A stretch of DNA of 64,000 nucleotides from Coniferiporia sulphurascens (lineage: Eukaryota > Basidiomycota > Agaricomycetes > Hymenochaetales > Hymenochaetaceae). How positions within the stretch are numbered: position 1 is the stretch's first letter; the number at the start of each line of letters is the position of its first letter. Below the pieces are notes generated by a model, which had not been told where the DNA came from, searched no databases, and worked only from the letters and a program-made list of their open reading frames with translations. A program made the position numbers and the translations under genes. Positions 55,990 to 64,000 of this stretch are shown piece after piece. The DNA lies in contig NBBA01000012.1 of assembly GCA_002794785.1 (NCBI GenBank), positions 434,001 to 498,000 on the forward strand. The letters are read 5' to 3'.

Positions 55990-56308
55990 TTTTTATTTTA
56001 TTTTTTATTATTATTATTCCTGCAGTATTACATAAGTACAAGATGCCCCCCCCAAAGGGGGGGCCCTAACTACATAACAATGGAGGCGCCCGTCATCGCA
56101 CAACACATGAAACTGGGTGGGGGCCCTGCTCCCCGAAGGGTGCCAAGGTGGGAAGGGCCCCTATTAACAGAAGAAAAGAAAGAGAGAGGAATACATGTCG
56201 CTACAACGAAACCAAGCAGATGAGGGCAGGTAACAGGGGTAACTTAGAATTGGGAAAGGGAGGGCGAGAGCGCTGGCCAGGACATACAGGGAAGAGTCCG
56301 AAGGGCAG

Positions 56309-59300
56309 TCACTGAGTAGAGGAAAAGGGAGGAAGTGCACCTGAAAGCTCCAAGAGAGCCAGGTCCAGGTCCTGGGAGCGAGGTCCAAGCATATGACTCA
56401 TGTATTCCTGTAGGAGGTCCAAGTCCATATCTTCATTGGTCGGGTGACCTGCAAGCTCCATCACAGCAAAGGCCAGGCGGATGGAGGCTGAGGTTCGGTC
56501 GGATATGCGGTTCAAGTGCCCTGTGAGTTTCAACCAGTGGTGCAGAACCTGGAGGCAGTGTTCGTCGGCCCACTCGGTGTGGTGGGTCGGGAGTGGGTCG
56601 CGGGGTGGCCATACCTTGTGAATCCATGGCCGGAAGGTGCGGCATCCGCCCAGCATGTGGGTGGTGGACTGGGCCGGCCAGGGGGAGTGGTTGTGCCATT
56701 GGCAGTGCGAGATCAGACCGTGCCTGTGCTGGTAGACTGAGTCAAAGCTCAGCCAGTAACCCCCATAGGGACCGGCATGGCAGAGGATCTGGGCGACTGC
56801 GGAGAGCTTGCGATGGGGGTGGTCGACCGAGTGCGTCAGGAGTTTGTGCGGTCGGTGAGAAGGGGCGCCGTTGACTGCCAGGTACTTATCAGCGGTCGAG
56901 GCAAGTGGGCAGGCAAGTGAGAGGGACCATCGCTCCATGAGGGTGTTCATGGCGGCCTCTTTCAGTGCAGAGGTGGAGGGTGCGAGGGAAGATGGGGGTA
57001 GGATTGTGGCAAACTTTGCCTCGCTGTCTGCCCATTCATTGCCGGGGATGTCAGAGTGACCCGGGCACCAGACGAAGTGAATGGAAAGATCCGGATATGA
57101 GTCCAAGAGAGTCAGGACTCCAGCCTTCCATTGGTGAAGGAGGTGAGCGCCTGGGACTGGCACCCATGTGCAGATAAGGTGAAGTGCTGTCAGTGAATCT
57201 GACAGAAAGAAGATGTCGGATGCAACAGGCAGGAGGTCCCATAGGTGGTGTGCAGCCCATGTGGGTGTGGAGGTAAGGGAGAAGATCTCCGTGTCCGTGG
57301 CGGTGGCACATGTGGGGGAGGCGAGCCGGCGAGATTTGAGGTGCATGAGGCCTTGCATGGCGCAGACGGCTGATCCAGACTTCGAGCCCATGCATGAGCC
57401 ATTGGTGAAGACCTGGAGGTGGGGGAGGGTGCTCAGGGAGCACATGGTGGTCACAAATTCCTCGTGGGTGTCCATGCTGACCGGAGTGATAGGAGTGGCA
57501 AATGAGACTCGTCCAGTCGTAAAGGCCAGAGGATCTGTCCATGGGGGATGAGTGTATGCAGGGACTGGTTGAACCTGAGGGACCTGGACCTGCAGAGAAG
57601 TGGAAAAGGGACAGTTAGTTACTGCTTTATTATAACGTTTCTACCGATGGAGTGCGGGGTGTGCCAGAGGCACAGAGAATGGAGGGTCTTCGCATATTCA
57701 AAATAATAGGAGAGAGGGGGAAGGGAACAAAGAAAATTTGTTGAGTAGGGGGAGGCGCCTTTGTAGACACTGAGAATCCATCTGCATGCCGTGTTTTGCA
57801 TGGACTGCAGGCGGCTTACTAGTGTTTTTTGGTGCCAGCTGTGGTACCAAACCGGCATGCCCCAGGTGAGGACAGAGCGGATGCAGGTGGTGTACAGTCG
57901 GCAGAGGAGGAGGGCCGAAATGCCGTGCTCGGTGTTGCCAAGGATGCAGAGGGCGGCAAGGGTGGAGAGGCCCTTGGAGTGCATTCGCTCCACATGGGCT
58001 TTGAAGGTGAGGGCAGGGTCCCACCATATCCCAAGCCATCGAAGCGGGATAGAGGGTCGGATTAGCATGGCTGGGTCAACCTGAACCCCGTGGTGTCCCA
58101 GTTGGTGTATGCTGCAGAACGGCGCCGAGGTGGGTGGAAGTGGAGGCACTCAGTTTTGGCAGCCTCGATGTTGAGACTGATGTCGCCAAAGTGAGCATTG
58201 AGTTGGCGATAGGTGTTGGACAGTTGCTGGCAGTTGGATGCCACACTGGGTCCGACGCACATGAGGAGGTGGTCGTCTACATAGGCGAGGGCAGTGGTGC
58301 CGGTTTGGTGAAATTTCCAGAGGACCACACCCATGAATATGGTGGAGAGGATAGGGGATACTGGTGACCCTTGGGGGGTGCCGAGGTCAGGTTTCTGGGC
58401 AGTTGGGAGGGTGGTGCCGTCAAATGCTATGGTGACCTGCCGATCCATTATGAAGGACAGGCACCAGTCTGCCATGTCGGGCAGGCACTGGAGGTCCAGC
58501 AGTTGTTGGTAGAGGAGTTGCGGGTGGACTGAGTCGAAGAAGCCCTGTATGTCGACCGCTAGGACCGAGCATACACAGCCCTCTGCATGGGCGCACTATG
58601 CAATCTGTAGGAGGTGTTGGGTGGCGTCATAGACTGAGTGTCCTTGGCGTCCCCCATATTGGTTAGGTGGCAGCCAGTCTCTCATGTTAGCAAGGAACTG
58701 GAGCTGGTTAGCGATAATCTTTTCGAGGAGTTTCCCTAAGGTCTCCTCGAGGGTGATGGGCCGGTAAGATCTTGGCGAGAATGGGTCTTCTTGTTAGGCT
58801 TCTGTAGCATTACCACCTTTGCTGCCCACCAGCACTTGGGGTGGTGCCCCCTGCACAGGCAGTCGTTGAAAAGGGTAAGGATCTCTTCAGGGTAAGCGTC
58901 TACCACCCATTTGAGTGGGCAATAGCCGATTCCTGAGAGGCCTGGAGCTGACAAGTTGGAGGTATCGGCCAGTGCCCCGTAAGCTCCGCAAGGAGTATAG
59001 GCGGTGCAGCTGGTTGGAGGGGGGGTGGTGGGGTGACAGCCACTACCAGGGGTGGGGGGGCATGAAGAAGGTCATGCAGAAGAGCTCACCTTTCTCATCA
59101 TCTGATTGGGTGAAGGTGCCATCGCTCTTTTTCAACGATGGGATGGGTGTAGGTCGGTTGCTGAGGCCGCGTTTGGCCCAGCCCCAGATGTTGGAGGCAT
59201 CCGCAGTGTCGGCTTGGTCGGCGTAGAAGTGCCGCTTGGCCGCTCGCACGCCTCGTTTGAAAGCACGGTGGGCTGCTGATCGCTGAAGGGGGGTGGTGGC

Positions 59301-60311
59301 TGTTGAGATTGCCTGGAGGAGTGATTTACATGTTGGGGTCCACCAGGGGACCTCGGTTTTGGACGGCTTGGCGAGTCGGGTGAAGGGGGCAAGGGTGGCA
59401 ATCATAGAGTCGACCACTGCCTGCACTTTGACGTCTAGGGTGAGGGTGTCGCCCACCGGGAGGCGGAAAGCAGTTTCGAGTAATGGAAAGGCGATATCAG
59501 TCCAGGACTCTCTGTCATCCGGGAGGAGCCAGCGTGTTTTCATGACAGGGGGTGGGGATCGAGACGGCAGGGACCAGCACAGCATGGCATGGTCGGACAG
59601 TGGGGAGGTGGTTGATGAGCCTGAGTCTATAATAGAGTTGGGGTTGATTGTGGGTGGGGCCCAGATCATGTCAATAGGGCACCGCCGATGATTGTCGACA
59701 GGCCATGAGTCAGAGTCCGGGAGGTGAGCTGGCGCAAGGCCGTGCTCTTGAAAGAAGTCATTGAAGGGTTGCACCCTCAGGTCCTCTTGCTGAGCAGCAA
59801 GGAGTTCGGACCATGAATGGTGGCGACAGTTGAAGTCGCCTGCTACCAGGAGGGTGGAGGCCAAGGCTGGCGGGATCATAAAAAGGAATGACTCACCTGG
59901 GTATTGTGAGGTGGTGGTGGTACAGTCCGGCGCATGCATCCCATAGAAGTTGCACAGGCAGATCGTGAGATGGGCGCAGATTTCGATAGTGAGGACATCG
60001 GTGCCAGATGAGGCGGCCCTGAGGACAGACCATGATATTGAGGGGATGGCGCAGGAAATATAAGTGACCACCCGAGGCCGAGTGGCTGGGGGTAGGATGG
60101 CTATGTACCTGGGGAGGGATGGTATGTTGAGGACTGGCGTTCTGGTGGGGTCAGTGAGGGATGGCTGGAGACCGATTTGGTACCAGGGGGGTTCCTGAAT
60201 CAAAATGATGGTGGGTGGGGATGGGTCAGTAGTGAGGATCGGAATGAGGGAATGGACTGCGGCAAGTGAGTGCATGGCATTCCACTGAAGAATAGAGATG
60301 TCTCTATTCAT
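56309..60311 (-). pseudogene. LINE A5 ORF2 (broken)
   Basis: The first 422 codons (60311-59043) are open and hold a complete endonuclease (SILQWN, IQEPPWYQIG, GDFNCRHH, CPIDMIW, LSDHAMLCW) and the linker to KGELFCMTFF. Frameshifts follow near 59040, 58790 (QKPNKK, then one base lost) and 58150, and a TAG replaces a codon near 58598. The reverse transcriptase has VDIQGFFDSVHP, GTPQGSPVSPIL and YVDD near 58272-58283. Another frameshift lies near 57610. From 57475 RNase H (FTNGSCMGSKSGSAVCAM, FFLSDSLTALHL, NEWADSEAKFA) and the C-terminal region (HCQWHNHSPWP, HMLGGC) continue to LLELSGALPPFSSTQ at 56309. FTNG in place of FTDG removes the first RNase H Asp. Confidence 0.88.
60290..60311 (-). promoter_or_regulatory. 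ORF1/ORF2 stop-start overlap plus hairpin (A5)
   Basis: ATGA lies at 60311-60308 and the perfect 9-bp inverted repeat at 60309-60290, identical to A1. Confidence 0.7.
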
Positions 60312-62340
60312 TGGTCCTCCATATGGTTGTCGTTGGGTCCATCAAAGGCCACCTCGATCTGGCGGAAACGCCATTTCTTGGGGCATTGAGGTAGGGTAGC
60401 GGGGTGGTCGCCTTTGCAGTTTGTGCAGTAGCGAGGGTGAGGGCAATGGTCGCCCTCAACAGCTTCAGAAGCGCAGGATGTGCACGACTTATGGTGATTG
60501 CGGGTGAGGTGTCCTCCCCCGCAGTCGGTGCAGCAGGGCTGGGCACAGCAGCCCCTCATTCCATGGCCGAGGCCCTGGCAGCGTTCACATTGAGTGAGGC
60601 CGGGGCAGTAAGGCGGGACAGAGAGGGATAGGGTGGAGCCGAACAACCATACACGCGGGCACTTGAGGAGTTGCGCCCAGATGGATCCATCGGGGTTGGA
60701 GAAGGAGAATGCCATGGGGCACTTCTGGAGAGTCGGGAGGTGCTCTTCGGTGGCAGCGAAGTGAGGGTCGACGACGAAATCGAGGGGACGGAGTGCCGGG
60801 TTGTTCTGGATTTCGGCCATGAGGGCCTTTGGGGATATGGTGTGGCCATTCTGGCCGAAGAGGTAGTCCACGCAGGGCACCATGGAGATGCGGAGGGCAG
60901 ACCGGGGGTGGACACGGACGGGGGTGAGTGTATACTGCTCGGGGATCTTGTCGATCGTGACCAAGAGGCAATGTTCACACATGTGGGCCGTGAAGGCCAC
61001 GGAGTGCCGATTGATGATCATGTCCATGGCTGGGGAGGCAGAGGCAGGGCACTTGGCGAAGGAGGTCACGAGGTTCCCTTTTATGTTGAAAGAGGCGGCC
61101 AAGACCATGACCTGGTCAGCAGTGGGAAGGGAGGAGAAAAACTCATGGGTGGTGGCAGTGAGGCGCATTGCCGGGAGCTGGATCTCGGACTTGAGCGAGA
61201 TTGCCGGGATGAGGACCAGAGTGGGGTCCTTGGCATACATCGGGGGTGGGGGTGGAACTTGGCGTTGCTTTTTCTTCTTCTTGTGGGTCACCGTTGTGAA
61301 AACAGCGCCCAGGGCAGGTGCAATGGGGTTTGGGTTGGAGGCAGTAGGTGGGGCCAGAGCAGCCGCCACCTGGGTGTAAGATGTTGGTGCTGCGGCGATG
61401 GCGGCCTGGGGCGTGGTGGTGGGGGCCTGGGCCTTCTGGGACTGTGGGGCATGGGGGGTGGGCTGGTTGACAAGGGTTGAGACCTGTCAGGAAATGGAGG
61501 CGACCTCTGTGGAGAGCTGCTTAACAATGTTAGTCAGCACAGCCACATCAGACGAAACGTTAGCAGTTCTGGGGGTCCTGGTCTGGGCAGGGGGTTGGGG
61601 GGCGGTGGCCGGGGTCCGTTGACGGGGGGGGGCTGGGGCAAAGGGCGCTGGCAGGGAGACTTCTGTCCCCTTCCTGGCGAAGTTGTAGGCCATCTCCATG
61701 TTGCGGGAGACGATGTACTGGGGGTCCTTCTCATCCCTTAACATGCCTGCGATGGTCTGCTGGAGGTTCCAGTAGAGGTCCCCAACAAATTGCGCTGCGG
61801 CCATGTCAGTCTTGTTGATGTTGGTGTGGAGGGTCTTGCAGTCGAAGTCCTCCAAAGTGCGGGAGAGGGAGTACATGAAGCCCACCATGTGCGGCTCGAA
61901 CTGGTCTCGAGGGCGGGGGCAGGGGGTGTGTGGGGAGAGGCTCTCTGCGGAGCGCTTGTGGGTAAGTGGTGGCGAGGGAGTGTGCAGGTTCTCAAGGATG
62001 TCCTCCATCGCGCCCGGCTCGGTGGAGCCGGCCGGGGGTTGGAGCCTACGGAAGGGGGACAGCTGATGTGCGCGAAGGTGCGAGTGAAGTCGTTGTTCGA
62101 GATGCCAATGACGGGAGATGGAGCGAGCTGGAGAGCATCTGGAGACGATGCCAGGAGGCCTGGGTCGATTTGGGCGGGGGTGGGGGTCGTACTGTGCATA
62201 GCAGCGGCAACGTTGCCAGCGGCCACTCAATTGGCGGCGGCCCTGGCGGCCCTGTCAGCATCGGCACTGGCCAATGAGGGAGGTGGGAGGGGTGGTCGAG
62301 TCGAACATAGAGCATTCCTGTATCCACTGGGGTTCGACAT
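60308..62340 (-). pseudogene. LINE A5 ORF1 (one frameshift, two stops)
   Basis: The start ATG is at 62340, 58 nt after the 5' end. A TGA near 62227 replaces the Trp of ANWVAAGN. The frame shifts near 62050, and a further TGA lies at 61487. From there one frame runs to 60308. The domains in order are the SNPSGYRNALCSTRP N-terminus, the FMYSLSRTLEDFDCK to MEMAYNFARKG helical block, a Pro/Ala-rich linker, THKKKKKQRQVPPPPP, the MVLAASFNIKGN core, and the C-terminal knuckle array (CERCQGLGHGMRGC, CTDCGGGHLTRNH, CTNCKGDHPATLPQC). The protein is the LINE RNA-binding partner; this copy is inactive. Confidence 0.88.
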
Positions 62341-63150
62341 GGGGGAGTTTTAGCTGCCCACACTAGTCGATGGTGGTGGTTACTGGTCAAGAAGGATGAC
62401 ACAGACATGGCCTGATCTCTCATTGCAGGTGGCACAACCACCCACCCTGGCCAGCGCAGTCAACCTCCCATGTCCTCAGCGGCTGTGAAACCTTCCAGCC
62501 TTGGATACACTGTGTCTGGCCTAAGAACGACCCCCTCCCTGTCCACCATTCCGAATGGGTGGACGAAAACCACCTCCTGGTCTTAAGGTGCTGGCTCCAC
62601 CTGACAGGCCACCTCAACCGTATATCCAACCGCACTGAAGGGGCTATTTGCCTTGCCTTTGCGGCCATGGAACTGGATGGACTCCCTACCGATAACAACC
62701 TCGACTTGGACACCCTCTGGGGCTACATGTGCAGATTGCTCGGATCCAGGACTCAGGACATGGACCCAGCCCTTTTGGAGCTCTCAGGTACACTCCCACC
62801 ATATCCCTCTGACTCTTGACTGCCCTTCAGATTCCACATTGGTTTCTTCTATGGCACTTGCAGCCACTCCTTTCCACTTCTAAGGGACTCCTCTTTCCTG
62901 ATCTCACTCTCTGCCTGGTCTGGCTTTTCATAGTCACAATATGTATGCCTCCTTCCTTCTCCCTCTATTTATCCTTAATAGGGCACGTAAGTACACTAGG
63001 CCTCCCACAGGAGGCACACACCCGCCCAGTTTCACTCAATAAGTGATGATGGGTGCCTCAGTAGTTAGGTAGTTTACAGGTGGCCCCTTCGGGGCCGCAG
63101 GTGTATTGCATAGCTCAGTAGGAATTTTAAAAAAAAAAATTTTAAAAAAA

Positions 63151-64000
63151 AGAGCGGAGATTGAGGGGGCAAGGGAAGAGGGGGGAAGCTCAGTTGCTAG
63201 CTTCGCCTCGGCGTCGGCCCATTTGTTCCCGGGGATGTCCTCATGGCCCGGGCACCATCAGAAATGAACAGTCAAATGCAGGAATGAGTCGAGAAGGGTC
63301 TTGACCCCTGCCTTCCAAAGGGGTAGGGGCTGGGCCCCTGAAGCAGAGGGCCAGGTGTGGAAGAGGCTGAGTGCTGTCAGAGAGTCCGAGAGGAAGTAAA
63401 TTTCTCAGGCGTCTGGCAGCAGATGTTGGAGGCAGCGAGCAGCCCAGCCAGGGGCAGTTGCCAAGGAGAAGATCTTGGTGTCTGTCACTGTGGTGCAGGT
63501 GGGGGGAGGCAAGGTGTAGGGAGGAGATGTGTAGCTCCCCTTTCATGCTGCAGATAGCGGATCCTGAGGTGTTGCCAATGCGAGAACCATCGGTGAATAC
63601 CTGCAGGGATGTGTCAGTGCAGCATGCTCTGGCCTGGGTGACATAACTGTTGCACATTTCAGAGGAAACCAGCTGTCTTGGGGCCGAGAAGATGATTTGG
63701 CCTTGACCAAAGGCAAGGGGGTCCGTCCAGGGGGGGTGTGTGTATGCTGGGATCCATTGGACTCGGAGGACATGGACCTGCAACAAAAGGGAAAAAGGAG
63801 TGTTAGCATTAGGATTGAACTTTTTCTGCCCAACACAGTGGGAGGTGCGCCATAGGTGCAAGGCATGAGTGGTCTTTAAATATTCGAAATAAGCAAAGAA
63901 AGGGGGATTGGAACAAAGAAAATTGGTAGAATATGGAGATGCACCCTTGTAGATGCCTAAAATCCAACAGCAGGCAGTGTTCTGCACGGCCTGTAGTCAG
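63151..64000 (-). pseudogene. LINE alpha6 ORF2, thumb to RNase H (runs off window)
   Basis: The minus strand enters at the window end in QNTACCWILGIYKGASPYST and continues through KKFNPNANTPFS, PPWTDPLAFGQG and RNase H (FTDGSRIGNTSGSAICSM). The frame is lost at about 63500 by a frameshift. In the next frame DSLTAL- and CPGHEDIPGNKWADAEAKLA-like residues continue to 63151, where LINE alpha5 has inserted; the gene resumes at 51340. Its upstream part lies outside the window. The sequence is closest to alpha1 at 5959-8000. Confidence 0.83.

Larger units (their letters stand above)
51540..62398 (-). mobile_element. Head-to-tail LINE pair A5+A4 in one target duplication
   Basis: ACACAGACATGGCCT occurs at 51525-51539 and 62399-62413, and LINE alpha5 coding continues across. 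On the minus strand the insert is a full-length LINE A5 (62398-55990, 6,409 bp, own 5' leader and own tail) joined directly to LINE A4 (55989-51540), which starts inside ORF1 and ends with its own tail. No duplication surrounds A5 alone. The arrangement is the same as at 18716-33399. Confidence 0.82.
51343..62819 (+). pseudogene. LINE alpha5 ORF2 C-terminus (split and broken)
   Basis: The first piece reads RPLASTADKYLTVTGPPTC to a TGA at 51400-51402, then VDHPRSELTAVAQVLCHAG and YWLSFNSAYRHRHGL. The minus-strand LINE pair interrupts it at 51539/51540. The second piece resumes at 62414 with the HCRWHNHPPWP Cys/His region, VDENHLLVLRCWLHLTGHLNRI and GAICLAFAAMELDGLPTDNNLDLDTL, and ends LLELSGTLPPYPSDS at 62819. 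Endonuclease, reverse transcriptase and RNase H core were never present in this truncated copy. The 3' UTR is 62820-63121. Confidence 0.85.
51341..63150 (+). mobile_element. LINE alpha5, 5'-truncated, carrying the A5+A4 pair
   Basis: It is flanked by GAGCGGAGATTGAGG at 51326-51340 and 63151-63165. Its own sequence is 51341-51539 plus 62414-63150. It begins CCCGCCCCCTCGCC in the region between RNase H and the C-terminal domain, and ends in a T/A-rich tail after GTAGGAATTTT. The alpha hairpin GGCCCC-TTC-GGGGCC is at about 63082-63096. Confidence 0.92.

Overview
The window is a gene-free block of nested retrotransposons from a filamentous fungus, most likely a basidiomycete. The evidence is Tad1-type LINEs (zinc-knuckle ORF1; ORF2 with AP-like endonuclease, reverse transcriptase and RNase H), a chromodomain Ty3/gypsy element of fungal type, and heavy CpG-to-TpG/CpA decay. 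I see no host gene, tRNA, rRNA or CRISPR array. Every stretch can be assigned to a mobile element or a remnant of one.

Layout. 1-584: ORF1 fragment of LINE family C. 585-5624: LINE A1 (+). 5625-8000: 3' part of a family alpha LINE (-). 8001-16224: Ty3/gypsy element with two 560-bp LTRs, gag, decayed pol, a third ORF, and a solo LTR inserted at the third ORF's start codon. 16225-18715: LINE remnants fused to an unidentified about 1.3-kb sequence, called X here. 18716-33399: two LINEs head to tail (A2 then C2) inside a single 14-bp target duplication, with a further LINE and a solo LTR nested in them. 33400-34773: rest of X and two LINE fragments. 34774-39299: family D LINE ORF1, split by a solo LTR, a LINE and an X-LINE chimera. 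39300-51196: a second, larger X-LINE chimera carrying another chimera, the full-length LINE C3 (-) and two solo LTRs. 51197-64000: a family alpha LINE (-) split by another (+), itself split by a second head-to-tail LINE pair (A5 then A4, -).

Nine LINE-type insertions keep recognisable 14-16 bp target duplications and six solo LTRs keep exact 5-bp duplications, so the order of insertion can be read directly. Full-length LINEs are about 6.4 kb.

The most interesting points are: (1) two separate head-to-tail LINE pairs, each inside one target duplication, as expected from end-to-end template jumping by the reverse transcriptase; (2) at least five chimeras in which the fixed 3' end of X is joined to LINE 3' ends truncated at different points; (3) a stop-start ATGA overlap between LINE ORF1 and ORF2 followed at once by a perfect hairpin, kept in all six copies; (4) an 11-nt complementarity between the gypsy primer-binding site and the predicted mRNA 5' end, suggesting Tf1-type self-priming; and (5) a third gypsy ORF with a membrane-like segment and two zinc knuckles.
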